DNA of 64,000 bases from Herbidospora cretacea (GCF_001570605.1 NZ_BBXG01000021.1:62001-126000); one strand, 5' to 3'; positions 1-9,411 are shown, counted from the stretch's first letter. Numbers and translations: made by a program. The notes: generated by a model from the sequence alone, not told the origin.

Positions 1-1
1 G

Positions 2-1219
2 CAGGCCGCCTTCGGGGCGAAGTCGATCGCGGCGGTGCTCAACCGCATCCTCAACCACGAGGTCGACCTGACCCCGCTGCCCGAGCCGCTGAAGAGCGTC
101 GTGGCGGCGAGCGTGAGCAAGCGGCCGGCCGACCGGCCGACGGCCGGGCAGATCCTGCTGCGGCTCCTCGGCCACCCCGAGACCGGCGACGCCTCGACCA
201 TGGTGATGTCCCAGGGCGCCCTGGTGGCCAATCCCGAGACCGGCCCGTTCCCGGTGATCAGGGACGTCGACGAGGCGACGCGGATGTTCCGGATGCCGCC
301 GCCCGCGCCTCCTCCGGCGCCGAGGCCGAAGAAGAAGTGGTGGCTGCCCGCCGCCATGGCCGGCGCCGCGGCGCTGGTGCTGGGCGGGGTCGCGGTCGTG
401 GTGACGTTGATGGTCAACTCCCCGGCGAACGCCCCGACGAGGCAGTCCCCGAGCCCCAGCCCGTCGGCCCCGTCGCTGCTGGACAAGGTGCGGAAGACGG
501 GCAGGCTGACGATCGGCGTGCGGGGGGACCTGCCGGGGCTCGGGCTGCCGGTCGGCGGGGAGTTGCGCGGCTTCGAGGTCGAGATCGGCCGCCTCATCGC
601 CAAGGAGCTCGGCGCCGACGACGTGACGTTCCAGGTGGTCAAGCCGTTCACGCGGGAGCAGGCGCTGATCTCGGGGGCGGTCGACATGGTGGTCGCGACC
701 TACACCTACGAGATGGCCAAGGACGACGCGGTCACCTTCGCCGGGCCCTACTACCAGGCCAGGAACGACTTGCTGGTGGCCGACGACTCGGGCATCGTCA
801 GGGCCGCCGACCTCCAGGGCAAGCGGCTGTGCGTGCGGGCGGGCACCAACACCTCCGAGGTGCAGACGTGGCTGGAGGCGCGGAAGATCGTCATGGTCGA
901 GGTGCGCGGCACCGACTCGGGCAACTGCATGGACCTGCTGAGAGAGGGGCTGGTCGACGCCGTTCCCGGCGACGACCTCATGCTGGCCGGGTTCGCCGAC
1001 CGCGAGCCGGTCAAATACCGCGTGCTCGGGCTCGGCATCGGCTCGGCCAGCTACGTGGTCGGGCTGCCGCAGGGCGACGTGGCGGCGTGCGAGGCGACCC
1101 AGGCCGCCATCACCAAGCTCTTTAACACCGGCCGCGCCGGGAAGCTGATGGCCACCTATTTCGGCAACGCCGTCTTCACGCCCGACCGCAGGATCCCCAC
1201 CCAGCTCACCTGCCGTTAG
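2..1219 (+). CDS. Receptor Ser/Thr protein kinase, C-terminal part, fused to a family 3 solute-binding domain (5' truncated)
   Basis: The reading frame is open to the window edge, so the start and most of the kinase lie outside. The first ~55 residues look like the end of a Hanks-type kinase C-lobe (KRPADRPTAGQIL resembles the conserved RPT segment of subdomain XI). A Pro-rich linker and one membrane helix (KKKWWLPAAMAGAA onward, about nt 335-415) follow. The outer part, from LLDKVRKTGRLTIGV to the end, reads as an SBP_bac_3 amino-acid-binding domain (GFEVEIGRLIAKELG, TFAGPYY, RLCVRAGT). The inferred role is a membrane kinase that senses a small ligand outside the cell through an ABC-type binding domain. 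It meets the next gene tail to tail with a 4 nt overlap. Confidence is high for the domains; the ligand is unknown. Confidence 0.85.
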   Translation, partial: QAAFGAKSIAAVLNRILNHEVDLTPLPEPLKSVVAASVSKRPADRPTAGQILLRLLGHPETGDASTMVMSQGALVANPETGPFPVIRDVDEATRMFRMPPPAPPPAPRPKKKWWLPAAMAGAAALVLGGVAVVVTLMVNSPANAPTRQSPSPSPSAPSLLDKVRKTGRLTIGVRGDLPGLGLPVGGELRGFEVEIGRLIAKELGADDVTFQVVKPFTREQALISGAVDMVVATYTYEMAKDDAVTFAGPYYQARNDLLVADDSGIVRAADLQGKRLCVRAGTNTSEVQTWLEARKIVMVEVRGTDSGNCMDLLREGLVDAVPGDDLMLAGFADREPVKYRVLGLGIGSASYVVGLPQGDVAACEATQAAITKLFNTGRAGKLMATYFGNAVFTPDRRIPTQLTCR

Positions 1220-1581
1220 CGGCGGCGCGGCCGGAGCAGCAGCACGATCATCACGAGCGCCTCCAGCGCGAACGCGGCCCCCATCGCCGTCGGCGTCACC
1301 CAGTCGGAGACCGGGCAGCTCGTCGCGATCTGCCTGCCGTCGACCAGGACCGTCTCACAGTTGAAGACCATGAGCGGCACGACGTAGACCCACAGGACGC
1401 CCAGGGGCCAGACCAGCAGGCCGAGCGCCTTCTCCCAGGGCCGCCAGCGCTTGGAGGCCAGCAGCAGGTAGGCGCCGGCCAGCCAGCCGACCACGAACAG
1501 CAGGCCGCCGAAGGTCAGCAGCAGGACCGTGGAGACGTCGTAGAGCAGGGCGCGGACTTTGCCGTCCCGTGTCCCTTCCAT
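1216..1581 (-). CDS. Small integral membrane protein, unknown function
   Basis: 121 residues. I chose the ATG giving MEGTRDGKVRALLYD because a longer upstream extension would run across the divergent gene and is compositionally poor. There are three or four hydrophobic segments (VSTVLLLTFGGLLFVVGWLAG, ALGLLVWPLGVLWVYVV, and a C-terminal helix before RPRRR). One non-hydrophobic loop with two cysteines (FNCETVLVDGRQIATSCPVSDW) is probably outside the cell, where the cysteines could pair. No family was recognised. It is divergent from the DUF11-like secreted protein, with about 50 bp between starts. Confidence 0.6.
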   Translation of the reverse strand: MEGTRDGKVRALLYDVSTVLLLTFGGLLFVVGWLAGAYLLLASKRWRPWEKALGLLVWPLGVLWVYVVPLMVFNCETVLVDGRQIATSCPVSDWVTPTAMGAAFALEALVMIVLLLRPRRR

Positions 1582-1632
1582 GGGTCCGACGGTAGCGTGT
1601 CCGAACGATCTTCTCGACGCCCCGGCCGTTGA

Positions 1633-2445
1633 ATGGGGGCCATGAGTCGATGGATGGTCGCGGTGGTCGCGTTCTTCATCTCCGGCACAGTCTGCGGCAC
1701 GGTCAGCGGTCCCGCGCAGGCCTCCGTGCCGCGGGGGAACGAGGGCCAGTGGGGCGGGGCCGACCTGTCGGTCTCCATCGAGGCCAGCCCGAAGGTGGCC
1801 CAGCCCGGCCAGTCGCTGACCTACACGGTCCAGGTGCGGAACGGCGGGCCCGGCGACGCGGTGCTGCCGACGCTGACGGTCCGGGTGCCCACCGACTTCA
1901 AGATCGTGAATGTGGACGTCGCCGAGTGTCAGCCCGGCCGGGGTCTGGCTGAGGTCGTCTGCCGCTCGTCCAAGGACGTCGCGCCCGGTCAGGCGGGCGG
2001 GGTGGTGATCACCGGGGTGGTGCGCCCGCACGCCCGGGGTCCCCTGCGGGCCCAGGCGCGGCTGACCTCGGAGGTCCTCGACGGCCACGACGTCGACAAC
2101 GAGGCCGAGTCGGTCACCAGGGTCGACGAGGGCGCCGACCTGGTCGTGAGGCTGTCGCCGCCGCAGCGCACCGGCCGCCGGACGACGGTGAGCGCCTCGG
2201 TCCGCAACCGGGGGCCGCGCGTCGTCCGCGACGCCATGGTCTACCTCGACGGCGCCCGCTGCGGCGGCCGGACCGGGTGTGTGGTGCCGACGATCCGTCC
2301 CGGGGGGACGGCGTGGTTCCGGCTGGCCGTGCAGCGCGGCAAGGCGGCGGTGACGGCGATCGTGCGCTCCCAGGGGCGCGGCGACCGCCGTCCCGCCAAC
2401 AATCAGGCCTCGATGACCCTCAGGGACAGGGCGGCGTCCCGGTGA
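1633..2445 (+). CDS. Secreted DUF11/CARDB-like repeat protein
   Basis: 270 residues with an N-terminal signal peptide (MSRWMVAVVAFFISGTVCGTVSG, likely cleaved after AQA). Two immunoglobulin-like beta domains follow. The first (ADLSVSIEASPKVAQPGQSLTYTVQVRNGGPGDA) is a DUF11-type repeat; the second (ADLVVRLSPPQRTGRRTTVSASVRNRGPRVV) is a CARDB-like copy. Four cysteines could form disulphides. Such proteins are usually cell-surface or adhesive modules; no enzyme motif is present. The start may instead be the ATG nine bases downstream (MSRWMV), since neither has a clear Shine-Dalgarno. Confidence 0.7.
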   Translation: MGAMSRWMVAVVAFFISGTVCGTVSGPAQASVPRGNEGQWGGADLSVSIEASPKVAQPGQSLTYTVQVRNGGPGDAVLPTLTVRVPTDFKIVNVDVAECQPGRGLAEVVCRSSKDVAPGQAGGVVITGVVRPHARGPLRAQARLTSEVLDGHDVDNEAESVTRVDEGADLVVRLSPPQRTGRRTTVSASVRNRGPRVVRDAMVYLDGARCGGRTGCVVPTIRPGGTAWFRLAVQRGKAAVTAIVRSQGRGDRRPANNQASMTLRDRAASR

Positions 2446-2548
2446 TCATGTAGCCGCCGCCGGTGGCGAACACCACTCCCGCGGCGGAGGCGAGGCTGCC
2501 CAGCACGACGAGCAGCGCTACCCCCGCATATGCCAGCACGCGCCTCAT
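2420..2548 (-). CDS. 42-residue single-pass membrane peptide
   Basis: A short frame encodes MRRVLAYAGVALLVVLGSLA, then a small Ala/Val/Gly stretch and the polar end GTPPCP. It has a basic N-terminus, one hydrophobic helix and a terminal cysteine, as expected of a small membrane protein. It overlaps the 3' end of the convergent secreted-protein gene by 26 nt and lies directly downstream of galE on the same strand. The upstream GGGTCG is a weak ribosome site. The call rests on the coherent hydrophobic sequence and is moderate. Confidence 0.45.
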   Translation of the reverse strand: MRRVLAYAGVALLVVLGSLASAAGVVFATGGGYMITGTPPCP

Positions 2549-2588
2549 GGTGCGACCCAATCACATTTAACGCTGCGAATCCGGGCAA

Positions 2589-3527
2589 TTACCGAAGTGA
2601 TGCCCAGGCGTCCGCGACCATGGAGGTCAGCCCGCTGTGCTCGGGCTGCCAGCCGAGCTCCTTCTGGATCAGCTCCGACGACGCCACCAGCACCGCCGGG
2701 TCGCCCGCCCGCCGGGGCGCGATGTCCGAGGGGATCGGATGGCCGGTGACCTCGCGGCAGGCGTCCACGACCTGCTGGTTGGAGAAACCGGTCCCGTTGC
2801 CCAGGTTGTAGATCTTGTGGACGCCCCTCTCGCACGCCGCCAGCGCCAGCAGGTGGGCGTTGGCGACGTCGGAGACGTGGACGTAGTCGCGGATGCATGT
2901 GCCGTCGGGGGTGGGGTAGTCGCCGCCGAACAGGCTGATCGACTCGCGCTCGCCGAGCGCGACCTTGAGGACGTTGGGGATCAGGTGGGTCTCGACCACA
3001 TGACGCTCGCGGTAGCGGCCGTAGGCGCCGGCCACGTTGAAGTAGCGCAGGCTGACCGCCGCGATGCCGTACATGGCCGCGAAGGCGGTCAGGGTGGTGT
3101 CGACGGCGAGTTTGGAGGCGCCGTAGGGGTTGGTGGGCCGGGTCGGGTCGGTCTCCCTGATGGGGGTGTTCTCCGGCTCCCCGTAGGTGGCGGCGGTGGA
3201 GGAGAACACGATGCGGCCGACGCCGCCCTTGCGCATGGCCTCCAGCAGGCGGAGCGTCCCGCCCAGGTTGTGGGACCAGTAGAGTGCCGGTTTCTCGACC
3301 GACTCGCCGACCAGCGACCGGGCCGCGAAGTGGAGCACCGCGTCGAAACCGGACAGGTCGCCTGGCTCCATGAAGGAGCCCTCGACGAACCGCGCGCCGT
3401 CGGGCACCGCGTCCACGTGGCCCGTCGACAGGTCGTCGAGCACGGTGACCTCGTGTCCCGCCTCGACGAGCTGCGCCGCGGTCACGCTGCCGATGTAGCC
3501 CGCGCCTCCGGTAACCAGTAGCTTCAC
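2589..3527 (-). CDS. galE: UDP-glucose 4-epimerase
   Basis: 312 residues; a GTG start gives [14 protein letters not shown]. It is an extended short-chain dehydrogenase: NAD-binding GGAGYIG (residues 7-13), catalytic Ser near 110 (FSSTAATYG) and the YxxxK pair Y135-K139 (PYGASK). RYFNVAGA and the [17 protein letters not shown] segment are typical of GalE. It interconverts UDP-glucose and UDP-galactose in the cytoplasm for cell-wall and exopolysaccharide precursors. Length is slightly shorter than the usual 320-340. It stands alone, divergent from the CNNM gene, with no other Leloir gene nearby. GalE is the best call, although related UDP-hexose epimerases cannot be excluded. Confidence 0.9.
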   Translation of the reverse strand: MKLLVTGGAGYIGSVTAAQLVEAGHEVTVLDDLSTGHVDAVPDGARFVEGSFMEPGDLSGFDAVLHFAARSLVGESVEKPALYWSHNLGGTLRLLEAMRKGGVGRIVFSSTAATYGEPENTPIRETDPTRPTNPYGASKLAVDTTLTAFAAMYGIAAVSLRYFNVAGAYGRYRERHVVETHLIPNVLKVALGERESISLFGGDYPTPDGTCIRDYVHVSDVANAHLLALAACERGVHKIYNLGNGTGFSNQQVVDACREVTGHPIPSDIAPRRAGDPAVLVASSELIQKELGWQPEHSGLTSMVADAWASLR

Positions 3528-3537
3528 GTTGGATTCC

Positions 3538-3563
3538 GTTCGACTATGTTCGATTTTGTACGA
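3538..3563. repeat. Three 10-bp-spaced GTTCGA-like direct repeats
   Basis: GTTCGA, GTTCGA and GTACGA begin at 3538, 3548 and 3558, one helical turn apart, inside the 111 bp divergent spacer between galE and the CNNM transporter gene. Direct repeats with this phasing can bind a regulator on one DNA face; no regulator is identified. Confidence 0.4.
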
Positions 3564-3638
3564 GGCCCAGCCTAGCCGCGCACTGAGTACGCTTTCAGCT
3601 CTCTCGTCATCGGAAGTCGCCAAGGCGGAAACATTCCA

Positions 3639-4928
3639 GTGAACAGTCTCGCGGCCAACATCGCCCTCGTCATGGTGTTCATCCTGATCGGAGGCTACTT
3701 CGCGGCAGCCGAGATGGCCCTGGTCTCGCTGCGCGAGAGCCAGGTGCGGCGGCTGGAGAAACTCGGCCGCCGGGGCGCCCGCGTCGCCAAGCTCGCGCGC
3801 GACCCCAACCGGTTCCTGTCGGCGGTGCAGATCGGGGTGACCGTGGCGAGCATGCTGTCGGCCGCCTTCGGCGCCGACACGCTCGCGGGGGAGCTGACCC
3901 CGGCGCTCGAAGGGTGGGGCCTGCCCTCCTCGGCCGCGCCGCTGGTCTCGCTGCTCGTGGTGACCCTCTGCATCTCGTACGTCTCCCTCGTCCTCGGCGA
4001 GCTGGTGCCCAAGCGGCTGGCCCTCCAGCGGGCCGAGGGCCTGGCGCTGCTGGTCGCCCCCTTCGTCGACCGCATCGCGGCGCTGTCGCGGCCGATCATC
4101 TGGGCGCTGTCGAAGTCGACCGACGGGGTGGTGCGCCTGGTGGGCGGCAACCCCAACGCCGACCGTGAGGCGATGACGATCGAGGAACTGCGCGACATGG
4201 TCGCCGGGCACGCCGAGCTGACCGCCGACGAGCGGCACCTGATCGCCGAGGTCTTCGCGGCCGGCAAGCGGCAGCTGCGGGAGGTGATGCTGCCGCGTAC
4301 CGAGGTGGAGTTCATGGCGGCCGACACCACGCTGGCCGAGGCGGCGGTCCTGGTGGCCTCGCTGCCCCACTCGCGGTTCCCCGTCTACCGCAACTCCTAC
4401 GACGAGGTGGTCGGGTTCGTGCACGTGCGCGACCTGCTCGACCCGGTGCTCACCGGGCGGATCGACCCGATCTCCGAGGTCGTGCCGATCCGGCCGGTCA
4501 AGCAGGTGCCGGGCACCAAGCGGGTGCTGGCCACCCTGTCGGAGATGCGCGACGAGGGCCACCACCTGGCCATCGTCGTCGACGAGTACGGCGGCACGGC
4601 CGGAATCGTCACCCTGGAGGACCTGGTCGAGGAGCTCATCGGCGACATCCGCGACGAATACGACCAGGAGGAGCCCGGCTTCCGCCGCATCGCGGGCGAC
4701 GTCGAGGTGGAGGGCCTGCTGCGGCTCGTCGACGCGCTGAGCGAGCTCGGCATCCGGCTGCCCGAGGGGCCGTACGAGACCATCGGCGGTTTCATGATGG
4801 CCCGGCTGGGCCATCTGCCCGTGGTCGGCGAGACCGTGGAGGTGCCCGGGGCCCGGCTGGCGATCACCGAGATGGACGGCCGGCGGGTCGCCCGGGTCAA
4901 GATCACCCCCGCCACTCCCGAGGACTAA
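3639..4928 (+). CDS. CNNM/CorC-family membrane transporter with CBS pair (hemolysin C-like)
   Basis: 429 residues; GTG start with GGCGGA about 9 nt upstream. An N-terminal CNNM (DUF21) domain with about four hydrophobic segments (residues 5-150; [31 protein letters not shown]) is followed by two CBS domains (about 205-330; [22 protein letters not shown] and [20 protein letters not shown]) and a C-terminal CorC_HlyC domain (from about 345). The family exports Mg2+/Co2+, with the CBS pair sensing nucleotides; the hemolysin label is historical. Inner membrane. It precedes trpS by 40 bp on the same strand, so the two may be co-transcribed. Confidence 0.88.
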   Translation: MNSLAANIALVMVFILIGGYFAAAEMALVSLRESQVRRLEKLGRRGARVAKLARDPNRFLSAVQIGVTVASMLSAAFGADTLAGELTPALEGWGLPSSAAPLVSLLVVTLCISYVSLVLGELVPKRLALQRAEGLALLVAPFVDRIAALSRPIIWALSKSTDGVVRLVGGNPNADREAMTIEELRDMVAGHAELTADERHLIAEVFAAGKRQLREVMLPRTEVEFMAADTTLAEAAVLVASLPHSRFPVYRNSYDEVVGFVHVRDLLDPVLTGRIDPISEVVPIRPVKQVPGTKRVLATLSEMRDEGHHLAIVVDEYGGTAGIVTLEDLVEELIGDIRDEYDQEEPGFRRIAGDVEVEGLLRLVDALSELGIRLPEGPYETIGGFMMARLGHLPVVGETVEVPGARLAITEMDGRRVARVKITPATPED

Positions 4929-4969
4929 ATCGTCGCGACCAGCCTGGGGTTGCTGGAAGAATGACGTAC

Positions 4970-5977
4970 ATGGCTCGCCCTCGTGTTCTTTCCGGCATCC
5001 AGCCCACGTCGGACTCCTTCCACCTCGGCAACTACCTAGGTGCGGTCCGCCAGTGGGTCCCGCTCCAGGAGACGCACGACGCGTTCTACATGGTGGTCGA
5101 CCTCCACGCCATCACGATCACGCCGACCGCGGCCGAGCTGCGCGCCCGCACCCGCACCGCCGCCGCGCAGCTGTTCGCCTGCGGCCTCGACCCCGAGCGG
5201 TCGTCGGTGTTCGTGCAGAGCCACGTGCGCGAGCACTCCGAGCTGGCCTGGATGCTCAACTGCCTGACCGGCATGGGCGAGGCCGGGCGGATGACCCAGT
5301 TCAAGGACAAGTCGGCCAAATACGGTGAGGGCTCGGCCTCGGTGGGCCTGTTCACCTACCCGATCCTGCAGGCCGCCGACATCCTGCTCTACCAGACCGA
5401 CCAGGTCCCGGTGGGCGCCGACCAGAAGCAGCACATCGAGCTGACCCGCGACCTCGCCCAGCGCTTCAACGCGCGCTACGGCCAGGTGTTCACGGTGCCC
5501 AACCCGCACATCGTGAAGGCCGTCGAGAAGATCACCGACCTGCAGGACCCGACGGCGAAGATGTCGAAGTCGTCGTCCAGCCCCCAGGGCATCCTCGACG
5601 TCCTCGAAGACCCGGGCCCCCTGCGCAAGAAGGTCATGCGCGCGGTCACCGACACCGGCAGCGAGATCGTCGCCGACGACGAGAACAAGCCGGGCGTCAC
5701 CAACCTGCTGCGCATCCTGTCGGCGCTGACCGCCACCTCGATCCCCGACCTGGAGGCGCGCTACGTCGGCGCGGGCTACGGCACCTTCAAGAAGGACGTC
5801 GCCGAGGCCGTCATCGAGACCTTCACGCCGATCCGCGAGCGGGCCGAGAAGCTGCTCGCCAACGAGGCCGAGCTCGACCGCATGCTGGCGATCGGCGCGG
5901 GCAAGGCGCGCGCGGTGGCCCAGGAGACCATGGAGAAGGCCCGCGACGCGATGGGTTTCCTGCCCACCCAGGGGTAG
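4970..5977 (+). CDS. trpS: Tryptophan--tRNA ligase
   Basis: 335 residues; class I aminoacyl-tRNA synthetase charging tRNA-Trp in the cytoplasm. Visible are the [17 protein letters not shown] segment with the HIGH-like HLGN (residues 18-21), the tryptophan-binding region ([16 protein letters not shown]) and the KMSKS loop (AKMSKSSSS, about 197). I chose the second of two close ATG codons because GGAAGA lies 8-9 nt before it; the other start adds three residues. Length and motifs fit bacterial TrpS. The following yihY-like gene starts 10 nt after the stop. Confidence 0.95.
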   Translation: MARPRVLSGIQPTSDSFHLGNYLGAVRQWVPLQETHDAFYMVVDLHAITITPTAAELRARTRTAAAQLFACGLDPERSSVFVQSHVREHSELAWMLNCLTGMGEAGRMTQFKDKSAKYGEGSASVGLFTYPILQAADILLYQTDQVPVGADQKQHIELTRDLAQRFNARYGQVFTVPNPHIVKAVEKITDLQDPTAKMSKSSSSPQGILDVLEDPGPLRKKVMRAVTDTGSEIVADDENKPGVTNLLRILSALTATSIPDLEARYVGAGYGTFKKDVAEAVIETFTPIRERAEKLLANEAELDRMLAIGAGKARAVAQETMEKARDAMGFLPTQG

Positions 5978-5987
5978 TACCCGGGGC

Positions 5988-6950
5988 GTGATCAAGCGCG
6001 CGGTCCAGTCCTCCCTCCAGTCCATCGATGTGGTGAAGGCCTGGGGCCGCGCGAGAACCGAGAGCGCACGGATCCGCTTCCGGTGGGTCGACCACCTGAT
6101 CCTCACGCTGCACCGCTACCAGACTCTCCACGGCGACCGGCTGGCCGGCGCGGTGACCTACTTCGCGTTCCTGTCGTTCTTCCCGATCATCGCGCTGGCG
6201 TTCGCGGTGTTCGGCTACGTCGTCACGTTCCGGCCCGACGCGCTGCAGACCCTGAGCAGCGCGATCAACGAGCAGCTCCCGGGCCTGGCCGACAAGCTCG
6301 ACCTGAGCTATCTGGCCGAGGCCCGCAGCGCCGCCACGATCATCGGCCTCATCGGCCTGCTCTACTCGGGCCTCGGCGCGGTCGACACGCTGCGCACCGC
6401 GCTCGGCGACGTCTGGATGAACCGCAAGCCCCCGGTGAACTTCTTCCTCGGGAAGCTGTACGACCTGATCGCGCTGATCCTCATCGGCCTCGCGATGGTC
6501 CTCTCGACGGTCGTGTCCGGCGTGGCCAGCGGCGCGACGACGACGGTGGCCCACTGGCTCGGGTTCGGCGACTCCTGGCTCGGCTCGGCCAGCCTGGTCG
6601 TCGTCGGCATCGCGGCCTCGCTGGCCGCCGACACCCTCGTGTTCCTGGTCATGTTCTGGTGGCTGGCCAGGCCCACGCAGCCGTTCAAGGTGGTGCTGCG
6701 CGGGGCGTTGCTCGGCGCGGTGCTGTTCGGCGTGCTCAAGCAGTCGGCGACGCTGATCCTGTCGCACACCCTGGCGAACAACTCGCTCTACGGCGCGTTC
6801 ACGGTCATGGTCGGGCTGCTGCTGTGGATCAACCTGTCAGCCCGGGTGATCTTCTACAGCGCGGCCTGGACAGCCACCGCCACCCTCGGCCCGCCGCCGC
6901 AGCCGAGCCCCGCCCCGGCCACCCATGACGGCTACGACGTCGGCGACTGA
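5988..6950 (+). CDS. YihY/BrkB-family inner membrane protein
   Basis: 320 residues; GTG start just after trpS. After a 35-residue polar N-terminus come about six membrane helices, including GAVTYFAFLSFFPIIALAF (the YF/FxFFP signature of the family), the LIGLLYSGLGAVDTLRTALGDVW loop and the C-terminal NNSLYGAFTVMVGLLLWINLSARVIFYSAAW. The family, once misnamed ribonuclease BN, has no proven reaction and is thought to be a transporter or envelope protein. The 3' end overlaps the convergent carboxypeptidase gene by 19 nt. The family call is firm; function is unknown. Confidence 0.88.
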   Translation: MIKRAVQSSLQSIDVVKAWGRARTESARIRFRWVDHLILTLHRYQTLHGDRLAGAVTYFAFLSFFPIIALAFAVFGYVVTFRPDALQTLSSAINEQLPGLADKLDLSYLAEARSAATIIGLIGLLYSGLGAVDTLRTALGDVWMNRKPPVNFFLGKLYDLIALILIGLAMVLSTVVSGVASGATTTVAHWLGFGDSWLGSASLVVVGIAASLAADTLVFLVMFWWLARPTQPFKVVLRGALLGAVLFGVLKQSATLILSHTLANNSLYGAFTVMVGLLLWINLSARVIFYSAAWTATATLGPPPQPSPAPATHDGYDVGD

Positions 6951-8041
6951 CGCCGCCTGCGGCGGATGCCCCAGCCGAGCAGGCCCGCCCCGGCGGCCAG
7001 CCCGCCGCCCAGGACGATCGTGGCGAGCATCCCCGAACCCTCGCCCTCGCGCGGCCGGGCTGGCTCGGCCGCGGCGGCGTTGCCCTCCGGCACCGGAGCC
7101 GCCAGGGCCGAGGGCGGCGGCGACGGCGGCGCGTCGGGCAGTGGCTCGACCAGGGCGCCCACGGCGGTGTTCTTGCCGCGGTTGGCGAAGCCCCAGTTCA
7201 TGAGCGCCTCGACGTCCTTCCAGAACGACTCCTCGTGGCGCATGACCGACACGATGATCGTGTGGCCGTCGCGCCGCGCCGCGCCGACGAAGCTGCCGAA
7301 GGCCTTGGACGTCCAGCCGTTCTTGACGCCGATCATGCCGTCGTAGGTCCACAACATCTTGTTGTGGTTGCCGATCTCGTAGTGGCCCTTGGGCGCCGGG
7401 AACTTGGCGGTCTTGGTGGAGATGTACTCGCGGAAGTCCTTGAGCTTCAGGCCGGCGCGGGCGATCAGCGCCAGGTCGTAGGCCGAGCTGCTCTGGCCCG
7501 GCTTGTCGAGGCCGCTGGGGGTCTTGGCGACCGTGTCGTTGGCCTGGAGCTTCTTGGCCACCTCGTTCATGTCGGCGAGGGTGGCGGGGATGCCGCCGTT
7601 GGCCTCCGACAGGGCGTTGGCGCAGTCGTTGCCGCTGACCATCATCAGGGCCCTGAGCAGGTCGTGGACCTTGTAGATGGGCTTGGGCACGAGGCCGACC
7701 GCGCTGCCCTCCTCGTTGACGGCCTGCCGGCTCGGTTTGACCGTCTTGTTCTTGTCGAGCCTGGGGATCAGCGTGAGGGCCGTCAGCGCCTTCAGCGTGC
7801 TGGCCGGGAGGAACCTCCCGTGCGGGTTCTTGGCCGCCAGCACCTCGCCGGTGTCGGCGTCGGCGATCACGTACGAGCTCGCCTTGGTCTTCGGCGGCGC
7901 CTTCAGGCCCACCGGGGCGATCAGGCCCGTGCCGGCCAGCTGGGGCCCGCCGATCGCGTCGGCCGCCAGGGCGGGCTGCCCTCCCACGAGCAGGCCGGTC
8001 GTGAGGACGGCGAGGCTGAGGGCACTCGTACATCTACGCAT
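6932..8041 (-). CDS. Serine-type D-Ala-D-Ala carboxypeptidase (S11, low-mass PBP)
   Basis: 369 residues from the ATG that gives a standard signal peptide (MRRCTSALSLAVLTTGLLVG, cut near ALA). The family removes the terminal D-Ala from peptidoglycan stem peptides outside the membrane. Catalytic motifs: SxxK at S81-K84 (ASTLK), SGN at 136-138 and the third motif as KNG at 240-242 (GVKNGWTSKA) instead of the usual KTG. A Pro/Ala-rich stretch (300-335) leads to a C-terminal membrane anchor (MLATIVLGGGLAAGAGLLGW) ending in RRRRR. The upstream 5' end lies in a 197 bp divergent spacer. An upstream start would add 36 residues before the signal peptide and is unlikely. Confidence 0.9.
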   Translation of the reverse strand: MRRCTSALSLAVLTTGLLVGGQPALAADAIGGPQLAGTGLIAPVGLKAPPKTKASSYVIADADTGEVLAAKNPHGRFLPASTLKALTALTLIPRLDKNKTVKPSRQAVNEEGSAVGLVPKPIYKVHDLLRALMMVSGNDCANALSEANGGIPATLADMNEVAKKLQANDTVAKTPSGLDKPGQSSSAYDLALIARAGLKLKDFREYISTKTAKFPAPKGHYEIGNHNKMLWTYDGMIGVKNGWTSKAFGSFVGAARRDGHTIIVSVMRHEESFWKDVEALMNWGFANRGKNTAVGALVEPLPDAPPSPPPSALAAPVPEGNAAAAEPARPREGEGSGMLATIVLGGGLAAGAGLLGWGIRRRRRQSPTS

Positions 8042-8238
8042 ATCGCGAAAGATCCCCCAAAGATCGCAGGCGTACGCATTGGACCCTACTGGTTGAAAGA
8101 CCGTTTGGGGGCAGTTGGCTGATCTGGGGTGAGAGGTCACGATGCACAAGAGGCCTTGATCGGATGTGGGCTTTCGGTTTGGCCGATTAACGCCACACCG
8201 GGTGACGGTGCCTGAGACGATGGACTATGGAGGTTGTT

Positions 8239-9411
8239 GTGCCGATCGAGTTCAATCCGTCCCGCGGTGCGACTCTGGGCGTCGAGTGGGAGCTACAGCT
8301 CGTCGACACGCACACGCGCAGACTCCGGCAGGACGCGCGCGAGATCCTCGCCGCGGTGCCCGATCTGAGCGAGAGCGCCCGGCCAAAAGCCATGCACGAG
8401 CTCATGCAGTCGCAGATCGAGATCGTGACGGACATCTGCCACACGGCGGCGGAGGCCGTACAGGACCTGGAACGCAGTCTCACCCGGCTGCGGGAGGTCG
8501 CCGAACCGCGAGGGGTCTCGCTGGCCTGCACCGGGACCCACGCGATCAGCGACTGGCGGGACGCCCAATATTCGCCGAACCAGCGTTACGCCGAACTCGT
8601 CGAGGAGATGCAGTGGCTGGCATGGCGCATCCAAACATTCGGCGTACATGTTCACGTCGGAGTGCGGGAACGAGATAAAGTCATTCCCATAGTCAACGCA
8701 CTTGCGGCCTACCTGCCGCATTTCCTGGCGCTGACGACCTCCAGCCCGTTCTGGGGCGGCCAAGACACCGGGCTCGCCTCCAGCCGGGCAATCGTCTTTG
8801 GGGCACTGCCCACGGCCGGGCCGCCGCATTTACTGGCGGACTGGGCGGGGTTCGAGGAGTACATGGAGACCCTGATTCGTGCCGGCACCATCAAAAGCAT
8901 CAAAGAGGTCTGGTGGGACATTCGGCCCCATCCCGACTTCGGCACGATCGAGATCCGCATGTTCGACGGCATCCCGACCCTCCGTGAGGTCGGCATGGTG
9001 ACCGCCTTGTCGCAGTGTCTCGTGACGCAGTTCGACCAGCAGCTCGACCGGGGCTACAAGCTTCCGAGCCCGGCGGCCTGGGTCGTGCGCGACAACAAGT
9101 GGCGGGCCACCCGCTACGGGCTGGACGCCGTCGTCGTCACCGACGACAAGGGCTCGACCGCCCCGCTGCGCGACATGCTGTACGAACTCCGGCGCGAACT
9201 CGAACCGGTGGCCGAGAGGCTCGGCTGCGCCGATGAACTGGCCGTTCTGGGCGACGTCCTCGACCAGGGCAGCTCGTGCGAGCGGCAGCGGGGAATTCTC
9301 GCCGCCGGTGGAACTCTTGAAGACGTTGTCGACGCGACCATTACCGAGCTGGCCCAAGACCGGTTCGTCACCGCGAGGAAGGCAGATGGAGCAGATCATG
9401 CAGGGACATGA
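8239..9411 (+). CDS. Carboxylate-amine ligase, GCS2/YbdK family (glutamate--cysteine ligase-like)
   Basis: About 390 residues. The GTG start (MPIEFNPSRGATLGVEWELQLVD) follows GGAGG by 5 nt; an ATG 12 nt upstream is the alternative and is itself part of that Shine-Dalgarno run. GVEWELQLVD, TFGVHVHVGV, the SRAIVFGALPTAGPP block and WWDIRPHPDFGTIEIRMFDG mark the type 2 glutamate-cysteine ligase fold, which makes gamma-glutamyl-type amides with ATP. In actinobacteria such proteins are usually not the mycothiol enzyme, and their substrate is mostly unproven. The stop overlaps the start of the M20 hydrolase gene by 26 nt, so the two are probably co-expressed. Confidence 0.85.
   Translation: MPIEFNPSRGATLGVEWELQLVDTHTRRLRQDAREILAAVPDLSESARPKAMHELMQSQIEIVTDICHTAAEAVQDLERSLTRLREVAEPRGVSLACTGTHAISDWRDAQYSPNQRYAELVEEMQWLAWRIQTFGVHVHVGVRERDKVIPIVNALAAYLPHFLALTTSSPFWGGQDTGLASSRAIVFGALPTAGPPHLLADWAGFEEYMETLIRAGTIKSIKEVWWDIRPHPDFGTIEIRMFDGIPTLREVGMVTALSQCLVTQFDQQLDRGYKLPSPAAWVVRDNKWRATRYGLDAVVVTDDKGSTAPLRDMLYELRRELEPVAERLGCADELAVLGDVLDQGSSCERQRGILAAGGTLEDVVDATITELAQDRFVTARKADGADHAGT

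Noticed and set aside
3538-3563. LexA (SOS) box from GTTCGA words
   Set aside because: The words are direct repeats, not the inverted GAAC-N4-GTTC needed for LexA.
8042-8149. 36-residue N-terminal extension of the D,D-carboxypeptidase
   Set aside because: It would bury the signal peptide and consists of promoter-region sequence.
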